Source: Ruegeria halocynthiae
GTDB taxonomy: Bacteria > Pseudomonadota > Alphaproteobacteria > Rhodobacterales > Rhodobacteraceae
Assembly: GCF_900106805.1 (NCBI RefSeq)
Contig: NZ_FNNP01000001.1
Span: 620,001 to 684,000 of the forward strand
DNA: 64,000 nt
Direction: 5' to 3'
The position numbers were made by a program, and so were the translations under genes. Below, in pieces: positions 1-7,430 of this stretch; position 1 is the stretch's first letter, and each line of letters starts with the position of its first letter. The notes under the pieces were generated by a model. That model worked only from the letters and a program-made list of their open reading frames with translations. It did no database searches and had not been told where the DNA came from.

Positions 1-956
1 AAATGCAAGAAATAGCATTGCCAAATGGGCATGAGGTACGGCTTTATCTGGGAACAAATCTCGGCACGTTGGAATTGAGTTTCGATCGACGACGCCTGTC
101 ACCGACGGCACCGCATCAGCTTATCGTAACGATGGTTTTCTTTGCGGCTCTGATCACCACGATCTCGTTTCTATATATGCGCAATCAATTGCGGCCAATC
201 ACCCGACTTGCAGATGCGGCTCAGGCGTTCGGTCGTGGGCGCGTGGTGCCATACTCACCCGGCGGCGCAATCGAGGTACGCGCAGCAGGCAATGCCTTTG
301 TCGACATGCGCGCCCGAATCGAACGGCAGATCGAACAGCGCACCTTGATGCTGTCTGGTGTCAGCCACGACCTGCGGACGCCTTTGACGCGGCTTAAGTT
401 AGGTCTGGCTTTGCTGCCGGAAGAAGAGGCAGCCCCGCTTCTGCAGGATGTGGACGAGATGCAATCGCTGCTGGATGCGTTTTTGGATTTTTCGCGGGGA
501 ACTGCGGAAAGTTCACCCGAGGAGGTAGAGCCTGAGTACTGGTTGAGCCAGATTATTGATGATGCGCAGCGCGCGGGCCAGAATGTCGAACTGGTTTCGG
601 TCGAAGGACAAGGCACCGCGATGGTGCGTCCGACCGCGATTCGCCGGGCAGTCGAGAACCTGATCGGAAACGCGATTCGCTATGGCTCTCGGGCCGAAGT
701 CAGTCTGTCGATGACCCCAAAATCGCTCCGCATTCGGGTCGAAGATGACGGTCCCGGTATTCCAGTTGAGCTGCGCACCGAGGCCGTCAAACCCTTCACG
801 CGTCTTGACCCGGCTCGAAACCAGAATCAGGGTAGCGGAGTTGGTCTGGGTCTTGCGATTGTCGCCGACATTGCACGTGTGCACGGCGGTATCTTGCGGC
901 TTGGCAGCAGTGAAAGATTGGGCGGGTTATGCGCGGATATCGTGATTGGGCGGTGA
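1..956 (+). CDS. EnvZ-like sensor histidine kinase, 5' end cut by the window
   Basis: Membrane sensor kinase of a two-component system, which would autophosphorylate on His and pass the phosphate to an OmpR-type regulator. The reading frame is open to the window edge, so the first membrane segment and most of the periplasmic part are missing. The ATG at base 3 is internal or accidental. Visible parts, counted from that ATG: a membrane segment around residues 42-59, a HAMP linker, a HisKA H-box (SHDLRTPLTRL, about residue 120), an N-box (NLIGNAIRYG), and G boxes (DDGPGIP, GVGLGLAI). This order is typical of EnvZ/OmpR-family kinases. The partner regulator is not in the window and probably lies upstream. 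The signal sensed cannot be told from the sequence. Confidence 0.9.
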   Translation, partial: MQEIALPNGHEVRLYLGTNLGTLELSFDRRRLSPTAPHQLIVTMVFFAALITTISFLYMRNQLRPITRLADAAQAFGRGRVVPYSPGGAIEVRAAGNAFVDMRARIERQIEQRTLMLSGVSHDLRTPLTRLKLGLALLPEEEAAPLLQDVDEMQSLLDAFLDFSRGTAESSPEEVEPEYWLSQIIDDAQRAGQNVELVSVEGQGTAMVRPTAIRRAVENLIGNAIRYGSRAEVSLSMTPKSLRIRVEDDGPGIPVELRTEAVKPFTRLDPARNQNQGSGVGLGLAIVADIARVHGGILRLGSSERLGGLCADIVIGR

Positions 957-958
957 TT

Positions 959-974
959 TGGTAGGCCCGGAGGG
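959..974. repeat. Direct repeat of a tRNA 3' end, distal copy
   Basis: These 16 bases (tggtaggcccggaggg) match exactly the last 16 bases of the minus-strand tRNA gene at 1474-1550, including CCA. The copy lies 3 bases past the stop codon of the kinase gene and is not part of an intact tRNA. Duplicated tRNA 3' ends are the usual footprint of site-specific integration, so this may be an attL/attR-like site. A chance 16-bp match this close is unlikely, but a partial tRNA duplication is also possible. Confidence 0.65.
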
Positions 975-1473
975 GCGTAGAAAATCATTTTGTAACAATC
1001 TGTTAAGTGGGCGCACCTCAACCCAAATGCATCTTCGAGTTGGCTAACCCAATAAGATCAACTTTGTGCTGTGTGGTGGTACATGATTAACAATCGAAGC
1101 CGTCAGTTGTGGGCTTTTTAGTTCCGCAACAGGCCAAAAGTCAGTTGAAATGGTACCTCCAGAGGTGGCCTGAGAAGCTGACCTCCGGAGGTACCCAGTC
1201 TGGAACAGTATACAGGCAAAACCTGTTCCTTTCCACGGCTGACAAAGCCACAAATCATCTTGGGAATTGATTTGCAATCCCAAGTTTAGTAAAAGGATAA
1301 TCTTTCTATATATGATTGTAGAATGGTCCTGAGAGATGGACAGAATGTGAGATTGAGTTCCTGATCGGACTGCACGCTAACGTTCAAGAAAGCTTACAAT
1401 TCAACAATATCAGTTGGTTAGCCACCATAGATTATGGCTAACCAGCGCGTAAGCGCTTGAAAAAACAGCAATA
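975..1473. other. Gene-free interval rich in inverted repeats, between tRNA-end repeats
   Basis: About 500 bases with no convincing gene, more AT-rich than the flanks. It contains several inverted repeats: arms at 1102-1112 and 1233-1243 (11 pairs, two of them G-U on the plus strand), 1152-1166 and 1181-1195 (15 positions, one mismatch), 1202-1208 and 1223-1229, 1259-1265 and 1278-1284, and 1417-1424 and 1435-1442. The first pair encloses the next two, so a branched RNA is possible. A 79-codon minus-strand frame (1044-1283) runs through the hairpins and resembles nothing known to me. It may be a remnant of a small integrated element. Confidence 0.5.
1152..1195. repeat. Long inverted repeat with self-palindromic arms
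   Basis: The arms ggtacctccagaggt (1152-1166) and acctccggaggtacc (1181-1195) are complementary at 14 of 15 positions across a 14-base spacer. Each arm is also nearly palindromic on its own, so a cruciform, a hairpin or a dimeric protein-binding site are all possible. There is no T-run after it, so it is not an ordinary intrinsic terminator. Confidence 0.7.
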
Positions 1474-1550
1474 TGGTAGGCCCGGAGGGACTCGAACCCC
1501 CAACCAAAGCGTTATGAGCGCTCTGCTCTAACCAATTGAGCTACAGGCCC
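1474..1550 (-). tRNA. tRNA with CAU anticodon (Ile2 or elongator Met)
   Basis: A 77-base cloverleaf with encoded CCA, read on the minus strand from GGGCCTG to CTACCA. The D-loop is AGCTCAATTGGTTAGAGC, the anticodon loop is CTCATAA, and the T-loop is GGTTCGAGTCC. The anticodon is CAU. The 1-72 pair is G-U, so it is not an ordinary initiator tRNA. I lean to the lysidine-modified tRNA-Ile2, because this body resembles alphaproteobacterial Ile2 as I remember it, but elongator Met cannot be excluded by eye. Its 3' 16 bases are repeated at 959-974. Confidence 0.93.
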
Positions 1551-1657
1551 GCCGATGCGCCTTGCGTATCACGATGGCTGCCCGCGTCAAGCCTGACCGT
1601 TGCAACATCGTCCACAATCGAATAACCCGCGCGCAAAGCACTCATGAGGGATTGGCC

Positions 1658-2704
1658 ATGACAGCGGGCAAGAACGGAATCACCTATGCCGACGCAGGTG
1701 TGGATATCGATGCAGGCAACGCTCTGGTCGACCGGATCAAGCCTGCGGCGAAGCGCACCAATCGCTCGGGTGTGATGAGCGGGCTGGGCGGTTTCGGCGC
1801 TCTGTTCGATCTAAAAGCAGCTGGGTATGAAGACCCGATTTTGGTGGGCGCTACCGACGGCGTGGGAACCAAGTTGCGAATCGCGATTGATACTGGCGTA
1901 GTTGATGGCGTTGGCATTGATCTGGTGGCGATGTGTGTCAACGATCTGATCTGCCAAGGGGCTGAGCCGCTGTTTTTTCTGGATTATTTCGCCACTGGCA
2001 AGCTGGACGCAGAAACAGCCGCGCGGATCATCGAAGGTATAGCCGAAGGGTGCGTTCAGTCTGGTTGCGCATTGATCGGCGGTGAGACAGCCGAGATGCC
2101 GGGCATGTACCCGGAGGGTGATTTCGATCTGGCCGGGTTCTCTGTTGGTGCGATGGAACGCGGAATGGCGCTGCCTGAAGGTGTGCAACAGGGCGATGTC
2201 CTGCTGGGGTTGGGCTCGAACGGTGTGCATTCCAACGGCTATTCACTGGTACGTAAACTGGTCGAGATATCTGGACTGGGTTGGGATGCACAATCTCCTT
2301 TTGGCGACGGCACTTTGGGCGAGGCGCTGCTGACACCGACGCGGCTGTATGTAAAACCCGCTCTGCAGGCGATCCGGGCAGGGGGCGTCCATGCTTTGGC
2401 CCATATCACTGGCGGGGGTCTGACCGAAAACCTGCCGCGCGTTCTGCCCGAAGGGCTTGGGGTCGAAATCGATCTGAACTCCTGGAATCTACCGCGTGTG
2501 TTTGAGTGGTTGGGTGAGACCGGCGGGATGGCCGAAGCCGAAATGCTCAAGACTTTCAACTGCGGTATCGGTATGATCGTTGTCTGCGCGGCAGAGCAGG
2601 CCGACGACCTGTCAAAGATGCTGACTGACGCGGGCGAAACCGTTGCCCGGATCGGGTCTGTTTCCGAAACACCGGGTGTGGCGTATTCAGGCAAGCTGCT
2701 GTGA
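1658..2704 (+). CDS. purM: Phosphoribosylformylglycinamidine cyclo-ligase
   Basis: AIR synthetase, the fifth step of de novo purine synthesis: it closes the imidazole ring of FGAM using ATP, in the cytoplasm. The 348-residue protein has the usual length and family motifs: [13 protein letters not shown] at the N-terminus, the glycine-rich [10 protein letters not shown] near residue 65, [13 protein letters not shown] near 140, and [10 protein letters not shown] near 190. The frame stays open upstream to 1562, but the ATG at 1658 has a GAGGG site about 8 bases before it and matches the normal PurM start. Its stop overlaps the GTG start of purN by 4 bases, so the two are translationally coupled. 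Confidence 0.97.
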   Translation: MTAGKNGITYADAGVDIDAGNALVDRIKPAAKRTNRSGVMSGLGGFGALFDLKAAGYEDPILVGATDGVGTKLRIAIDTGVVDGVGIDLVAMCVNDLICQGAEPLFFLDYFATGKLDAETAARIIEGIAEGCVQSGCALIGGETAEMPGMYPEGDFDLAGFSVGAMERGMALPEGVQQGDVLLGLGSNGVHSNGYSLVRKLVEISGLGWDAQSPFGDGTLGEALLTPTRLYVKPALQAIRAGGVHALAHITGGGLTENLPRVLPEGLGVEIDLNSWNLPRVFEWLGETGGMAEAEMLKTFNCGIGMIVVCAAEQADDLSKMLTDAGETVARIGSVSETPGVAYSGKLL

Positions 2705-3297
2705 GCCACAAGCGCGTCGCAATCCTGATATCCGGTGGCGGGTCAAACATGCTGTCGCTGGTCGACAGCATGATCGGAGATCACCCGGCGCGGCCGTGTC
2801 TGGTAATGTCGAACGAAGCGCAGGCGGGCGGTCTTAGAAAAGCGGCCGAGCGTGGCATTCCCACCGCAGCCATCGACCATCGGCCGTTTTGCGGCGATCG
2901 CGCCGCGTTTGAGGCTGAATTGCTTAAACCGCTGCTGGCAGCACAACCGGATATCATATGTCTGGCTGGGTTCATGCGCGTTCTGACCGGTGATTTTGTG
3001 TCACGATTCCATGGGCGAATGCTAAACATTCACCCCTCGCTGTTGCCTAAATACAAAGGTCTGAACACCCATGCCCGTGCCATCGAAGCAGGCGATGTCG
3101 AACATGGTTGCACCGTTCACGAAGTCACCGCCGCGCTGGATGACGGCCCGGTTCTGGGACAGGCGCGCGTGGAGGTAAGGGCAGGAGACACGCCCGAAGA
3201 CCTCGCCGCCCGTGTGTTGGTGCAAGAGCACAAACTCTATCCCGCCGTTCTGCGCCAGTTCTCTTTGGGCAACAAAGACCCAGTTCTGTTGCCCTGA
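2701..3297 (+). CDS. purN: Phosphoribosylglycinamide formyltransferase
   Basis: GAR transformylase: transfers a formyl group from 10-formyl-tetrahydrofolate to GAR, the third step of purine synthesis. The 198 residues begin with the nucleotide-binding strand [13 protein letters not shown], and the catalytic region reads [20 protein letters not shown], with the Asn-His pair and, further on, [15 protein letters not shown] containing the catalytic Asp. The start is a GTG inside the purM stop (GTGA overlap), the usual purMN arrangement. Confidence 0.97.
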   Translation: MSHKRVAILISGGGSNMLSLVDSMIGDHPARPCLVMSNEAQAGGLRKAAERGIPTAAIDHRPFCGDRAAFEAELLKPLLAAQPDIICLAGFMRVLTGDFVSRFHGRMLNIHPSLLPKYKGLNTHARAIEAGDVEHGCTVHEVTAALDDGPVLGQARVEVRAGDTPEDLAARVLVQEHKLYPAVLRQFSLGNKDPVLLP

Positions 3298-3407
3298 CAC
3301 CAAGGGGTGATTTACACGCGCAGGGTATTCGTCTTATGGTCCGATATCGCTCGGGACGAGGACGGCACGGGCAGTCACAAGAACCAAAAACAAGAACAGC
3401 ACCGCGC

Positions 3408-4565
3408 ATGAAAACCTTGAAAACGACGCAAGAGCTGGCCGCATTCTGCACGGCTGCTGCACAATACCCCTATGTCACTGTAGATACCGAATTTCTGCGC
3501 GAACGAACTTATTATTCCAAACTCTGTCTGGTGCAGCTCGCGGTGCCATCCTCAGACGAAGATAGTGCCGTTCTGGTTGATCCCTTGGCTGACGGCCTGT
3601 CGCTGGAGCCTTTGTATGAACTGTTTCGGAATGAAAGCGTGGTCAAGGTGTTCCACGCGGCACGACAGGATCTGGAGATTTTCTGGGTCGATGCAGGCGT
3701 CTTTCCGACACCGCTGTTTGACACGCAGGTTGCAGCGATGGTCTGCGGCTTTGGAGAGCAGGTCGGCTATGAGACACTGGTGCGAAAGATCTGCAAGGAA
3801 GGCGTGGACAAAACATCCCGTTTTACTGACTGGTCGCGCCGCCCCCTGACGGAGGCGCAGAAGACCTATGCGCTGGCTGACGTAACCCATCTACGGAATA
3901 TTTACGAGCATCTGGCTGGTGAACTGAAGAAAACGCAGCGGGATCATTGGGTGGCGGAAGAATTGCGCATCCTCACACGTTCCGAGACCTACGACATCCG
4001 CCCCGAAGAGGCGTGGCGCCGGGTCAAGACCCGCACCAATTCTGCTAAGTTTCTGGCCGTGGTGCGCGAGCTGGCGCAGTTCCGCGAAGCTTACGCGCAG
4101 GAAAACAATGTGCCCCGCAGCCGAGTGTTCAAGGATGACGCATTGATCGAGTTGGCTTCGACCAAGCCCAAAACACCCTCGGATTTGGGTGGCTCACGGT
4201 TGTTGTTGCGCGAGGGGCGCAAAGGGGCGATTGCGGATGGTATTCTGGCGGCGGTGAAACGGGGTGTGAATTGCCCTCAGGATCAGTTACCCAAGATCGA
4301 CAACAGTCGCGACAAGTTGAAGGTCAATCCGGCACTGGCAGATTTGTTGCGGGTGCTGTTGAAATCCAAAACCGAAAGTGCAGGCGTTGCGGCGAAACTG
4401 ATCGCCTCCAGCGCCGATCTGGATCAGATCGCCGCCGGTGAGCGTGAGGTGCCAGCAATGTCCGGCTGGCGGTTCGAGGTGTTTGGCGAAGACGCACTAA
4501 AGCTATGCGAAGGCAAGATCGCGCTGGCCGCAAAGGGGCAGGCCGTACAGGTCGTCTCGCTTTAG
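3408..4565 (+). CDS. rnd: Ribonuclease D
   Basis: 3'-5' exoribonuclease that trims tRNA precursors and other stable RNA in the cytoplasm. The 385-residue length is typical. The N-terminal DEDD exonuclease domain shows VDTEFLRERTYY (Asp and Glu of motif I, residues about 24-26), the motif II region KVFHAARQDLEIF, and the motif III region TYALADVTHL. An HRDC domain follows (VVRELAQFREAYAQENNVPRSRVFKDD). The upstream in-frame ATG at 3336 gives a non-homologous tail, so ATG 3408 was chosen. The stop codon overlaps the stop of the convergent lipoprotein gene by 4 bases. Confidence 0.95.
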   Translation: MKTLKTTQELAAFCTAAAQYPYVTVDTEFLRERTYYSKLCLVQLAVPSSDEDSAVLVDPLADGLSLEPLYELFRNESVVKVFHAARQDLEIFWVDAGVFPTPLFDTQVAAMVCGFGEQVGYETLVRKICKEGVDKTSRFTDWSRRPLTEAQKTYALADVTHLRNIYEHLAGELKKTQRDHWVAEELRILTRSETYDIRPEEAWRRVKTRTNSAKFLAVVRELAQFREAYAQENNVPRSRVFKDDALIELASTKPKTPSDLGGSRLLLREGRKGAIADGILAAVKRGVNCPQDQLPKIDNSRDKLKVNPALADLLRVLLKSKTESAGVAAKLIASSADLDQIAAGEREVPAMSGWRFEVFGEDALKLCEGKIALAAKGQAVQVVSL

Positions 4566-5086
4566 CGGCGACGTGATTCCAGCGCATTTTGCTGGCCCTT
4601 AACCCGGACCAGACGAATGCCTTCCAGTTCCTGAGTGGTGACGTTGATAGCGTCTGACACCATGCGTGACCGTTCGGTGCCCTGCGCTGTGGCATATTCC
4701 GGATAATCCACGCGGAAAGTGAATTCCATAATGCCATCTTTCGCAAGTTCTTCGGAATTTACCCGCGAAAGCCGCGCATTGTAGGCGCCTTGTCGTGTTG
4801 CAGTCCCGGCAGAATAAATTATCGCACCCGCGGGGGTGGGATCGATCCGCAGCTCATTGATTACCGCGATCGAAACACTGTTATCCTCCGCATCCGGTTT
4901 GGCGAACAGCCCTTTTTCTTCAGCTTTATCGGGAAGCAACGCATTGGCATCATTGGGAGAGGTTTCGGTTGGGCTGGGTGTGCTGCTGCCAAACCAGTTT
5001 GATGGGTTCGCTCGTGAATTGCGCCAGCTGCTGCAAGCGGAGAGAACCATTGTGGAGATCAGAAGAACGGACAGAGTTTTGTGCAT
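4562..5086 (-). CDS. DUF3576-type lipoprotein
   Basis: A 174-residue predicted lipoprotein: the signal MHKTLSVLLISTMVLSAC carries a lipobox (LSAC), so the mature protein would start at Cys18 and be anchored to a membrane. A low-complexity Ser/Pro/Asn stretch is followed by a compact domain (INELRIDPTPAGAIIYSAGTATRQGAYNARL, then FTFRVDYP) that I associate with the alphaproteobacterial DUF3576 family. Its function is unknown. The start is set by the signal peptide; the frame extends upstream without sense. It converges on rnd with overlapping stops. Confidence 0.85.
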   Translation of the reverse strand: MHKTLSVLLISTMVLSACSSWRNSRANPSNWFGSSTPSPTETSPNDANALLPDKAEEKGLFAKPDAEDNSVSIAVINELRIDPTPAGAIIYSAGTATRQGAYNARLSRVNSEELAKDGIMEFTFRVDYPEYATAQGTERSRMVSDAINVTTQELEGIRLVRVKGQQNALESRRR

Positions 5087-5227
5087 GGACCCAACACTTT
5101 GCGCAACTTTACATGCATTGGGGTTATCGCAATTTCGACCACTTGAAAAGCCACGCAAAGGGGTGGACAGCCGGTTAAGCTGGACATAGTTCACATTTGT
5201 GACCGCATAACGCAAGGACAGCCCACT

Positions 5228-5638
5228 ATGGCAACGCCCGCCTTTGAAGAGATAGTCGAAGATTTCGAGTTCCTTGAGGACTGGGAAGACCGCTATCGCC
5301 ATGTCATCGAGCAAGGCAAAGCGATGGAGCCACTGGATGACGCGTTCAAGGTTCCTGCGACCAAAGTGAATGGCTGTGCCAGTCAGGTCTGGTTGCAGCC
5401 GACCATCGAGAATGGCCAGTTCCATTTTGACGGTGACAGTGATGCGTTGATCGTGCGGGGGCTGATCGCGGTTTTGCGGACCCTTTATAACGGCTTACCT
5501 GTGGGTGATGTGCCGAAGGTGGATGCCGGGGGTGAACTGGCGCGTCTGGGGTTGCATGACCACTTGTCGGCGCAGCGCTCGAACGGGCTACGTGCGATGA
5601 TTGATCGGATTCGCGAAGTGGCGCTGGCCAGCGCCTGA
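5228..5638 (+). CDS. sufE: Cysteine desulfuration protein SufE
   Basis: Takes persulfide sulfur from the cysteine desulfurase SufS and hands it to the SufBCD scaffold in iron-sulfur cluster assembly. The 136 residues match the family in length and show the acceptor-cysteine motif VNGCASQVWL near residue 45-55, preceded by the helix IVEDFEFLEDWEDRYRHVIEQG. The rest of the suf operon is not in the window, which is common for sufE in this group. An AAGGACAGCC ribosome site precedes the ATG. Confidence 0.96.
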   Translation: MATPAFEEIVEDFEFLEDWEDRYRHVIEQGKAMEPLDDAFKVPATKVNGCASQVWLQPTIENGQFHFDGDSDALIVRGLIAVLRTLYNGLPVGDVPKVDAGGELARLGLHDHLSAQRSNGLRAMIDRIREVALASA

Positions 5639-5641
5639 CCC

Positions 5642-6319
5642 TCAGTCTGGTTTGTCCGATGCTTTACGTGCCGCCCAATCAGACAGTGTGCTTTCCAGAT
5701 CGCCATAACCGGTCTGGCGGCGCTCAAACGCCAGTCCCATCCGTTCGGCGCAGTCCTGCGCCCGTCGGGTGAGGTCCGGATTGTCGGTTTGGGCCTGATA
5801 GACAAGTTTGGTATAGTTTCCGAAATACATCTCGCGCAGTTCGGGGTGCCGGTCCAGACCAAGCGGCTTCCAGACAAACGCATCAAATTGCCGAGCGAGA
5901 AAGTCAGTCAGATAAAAGGCCGTGATCTCTTCGTCGCTATGGGCGGCAAAGGTAAGATTCCCCTCGAAGAAAGAATAGCAGTGCGGGCCCTGGATCATCT
6001 CGACTCCCAGACGTTCACAAGCCGCCTGTAGCAGGCCGCCGGTTCCGCAATCAGCATAGACTACATAGATTCGGTCATATGTGTTCTGATGCTTGGCGAC
6101 GGCATCCTCAACCGCCTGAGTAATCTTTTCCGGGTGTACATGCAGAATCGCGGGCAAGCAGGTCAGCGCCATGTGATCCCAGCCATTGCGCTCTTTCAAA
6201 TCCAGAATTTCCCGCGCGAGTGCACCGCAGGCGATCAAAAGAATCGACTCAGCAGCGCGAGGCGCGACGTAACCCTGCTGGGTCAGGCTGTCATCATCTG
6301 GCATTTGGGTGTCTGTCAT
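5642..6319 (-). CDS. DUF1638 domain protein
   Basis: 225 residues with the features of DUF1638: SILLIACGALAREI near the N-terminus, a central YVVYADCGTGG, and EMIQGPHCYSFFEG. The conserved cysteines (in CGALA, DCGTG, GPHCYSF) could bind a metal or a corrinoid-related ligand. Its function is not established. It lies downstream of a corrinoid protein gene on the same strand, as such genes often do in methylamine or glycine-betaine utilising bacteria, so a supporting role in corrinoid-dependent methyl transfer is an inference. A strong terminator sits between the two genes. The ATG at 6319 was chosen over the longer frame because the extra N-terminus has no family likeness. Confidence 0.85.
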   Translation of the reverse strand: MTDTQMPDDDSLTQQGYVAPRAAESILLIACGALAREILDLKERNGWDHMALTCLPAILHVHPEKITQAVEDAVAKHQNTYDRIYVVYADCGTGGLLQAACERLGVEMIQGPHCYSFFEGNLTFAAHSDEEITAFYLTDFLARQFDAFVWKPLGLDRHPELREMYFGNYTKLVYQAQTDNPDLTRRAQDCAERMGLAFERRQTGYGDLESTLSDWAARKASDKPD

Positions 6320-6367
6320 CTGATCTCTCTGGCTGGCAAGTATCATACATGATTGCGGGCGTTGGAC

Positions 6368-6396
6368 AAAAAAGGCCGCCCCAAATAGGGCGGCCT
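6368..6396 (-). terminator. Intrinsic terminator after the corrinoid protein gene
   Basis: On the minus strand the stem AGGCCGCCC/GGGCGGCCT (arms 6388-6396 and 6373-6381, loop of 6) is followed by a run of T (plus-strand a-run 6368-6373). It lies 24 bases past the stop of the corrinoid gene and would cut transcription before the DUF1638 gene, unless there is read-through or a separate promoter. Confidence 0.85.
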
Positions 6397-6419
6397 GTCT
6401 CACGGTATGGTCTCGTGCT

Positions 6420-7118
6420 TTAGCCGGCCAGTTGGTTGTGCTTGCGCGACATGAAGTCTTTGGCCATCTCAACCGCGACGGCTGCATCACGGCAATAGCC
6501 ATCAGCGCCAATTGCCTTGCCGAACTCTTCGTTCAGTGGGGCTCCGCCAACCAGAACAGTGTATTCTTCGCGCAGGCCTTGTTCGACCAAAGTGTCGATC
6601 ACAACCTTCATGTAGGGCATGGTCGTCGTCAGAAGGGCGGACATGCCCAGAATGTCGGGCTGCTCGTTCTCTAACGCTTCAAGATAGTTTTCAACCGGGT
6701 TGTTGATGCCGATATCAACAACCTCGAACCCGGCGCCCTCCATCATCATGGCGACAAGGTTCTTGCCGATGTCATGGATGTCACCCTTGACGGTGCCGAT
6801 GACCATCTTGCCGACGCGCGGGGCACCGGTCTCGGCCAGCAGCGGCTTGAGGATGGACATGCCGCCTTTCATGGCGTTGGCGGCCAGCAGCACTTCGGGC
6901 ACAAACAAGATGCCATCACGGAAGTCGTGGCCAACGATAGTCATACCACCGACCAGCGCTTTGGTGAGGACGTCGTAGGGTACCCATCCGCGCTCTAGCA
7001 GGATGTTCACAGCTTCCTCGATCTCTTCCTTCAGACCGTCATAGAGGTCATCGAACATCTGTTCGACAAGTTCGTCGTCATTCAGTTCGGACAGGACGAT
7101 GTCTTCTTCATCGGACAT
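6420..7118 (-). CDS. Methyltransferase cognate corrinoid protein
   Basis: Carries a cobalamin cofactor that shuttles a methyl group between a substrate methyltransferase and a second methyltransferase. The 232 residues comprise an N-terminal helical methionine-synthase-cap-like domain (about 20-100: VPEVLLAANAMKGGMSILKPLL) and a B12-binding Rossmann domain starting VGKMVIGTVKGDIHDIGKN, with the DxHxxG motif whose His is the lower axial ligand of cobalt. The later SALLTTTMPYM and VGGAPLNEEF motifs also fit. A possible partner is the MttB-like protein at 34480-36024, about 27 kb away. The ATG at 7118 opens the acidic MSDEED terminus usual for the family. Confidence 0.95.
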   Translation of the reverse strand: MSDEEDIVLSELNDDELVEQMFDDLYDGLKEEIEEAVNILLERGWVPYDVLTKALVGGMTIVGHDFRDGILFVPEVLLAANAMKGGMSILKPLLAETGAPRVGKMVIGTVKGDIHDIGKNLVAMMMEGAGFEVVDIGINNPVENYLEALENEQPDILGMSALLTTTMPYMKVVIDTLVEQGLREEYTVLVGGAPLNEEFGKAIGADGYCRDAAVAVEMAKDFMSRKHNQLAG

Positions 7119-7413
7119 GGGTGTTTCCCTGAGCTGAGTGGGCCTGTGGCCCGGGTGGCATTTTTTCCGTTTTGGCCATTTCGTCGCAGTTATACTGAGA
7201 CGATTGCGACCTTGGTCGTTCCGAGACCGACCTATAGGCCGAATTATCGCACCCAGCGATATCGAATTTTGCAAGATCATCCTGCATTTGTTTCATCAGC
7301 CACGGCAAACTCGTCCTCTGTCAACTGCTTTGCCTGGCTTCGTATTCCGCGATTGTCGTTTGCAGGTCATGGAACTTGCCAGTGAACCGGGATTCGATTA
7401 CATCCAGTTTATG
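7119..7413. other. Intergenic region between divergent corrinoid and radical SAM genes
   Basis: Almost 300 bases with no convincing coding sequence; short frames on both strands look like chance. It must hold the promoters of the two divergent genes. A small inverted repeat ggtcg/cgacc is present near 7213-7231. The only clear regulatory signal is the SOS box at its right end. Confidence 0.5.
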
Positions 7414-7428
7414 GAACAAACTGTGAAC
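7414..7428. promoter_or_regulatory. Putative LexA (SOS) box at the radical SAM gene start
   Basis: GAAC (7414-7417), seven bases, GAAC (7425-7428). This is the exact complement form of the alphaproteobacterial LexA operator GTTC-N7-GTTC and the same spacing as the box in front of lexA in this window. It ends two bases before the ATG of the radical SAM gene, where bound LexA would block transcription or elongation. Unusually close to the start codon, so the true start may lie a few codons downstream. Confidence 0.6.
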
Positions 7429-7430
7429 AA

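Noticed and set aside
3-5. ATG at base 3 as the start of the kinase gene
   Set aside because: The frame is open to the edge and the product lacks its first membrane helix and periplasmic domain, so the gene begins outside the window.
1044-1283. A 79-codon minus-strand frame in the interval between the tRNA-end repeats
   Set aside because: It runs through the inverted repeats, has no clear ribosome site and resembles no family; the repeats explain the sequence better.
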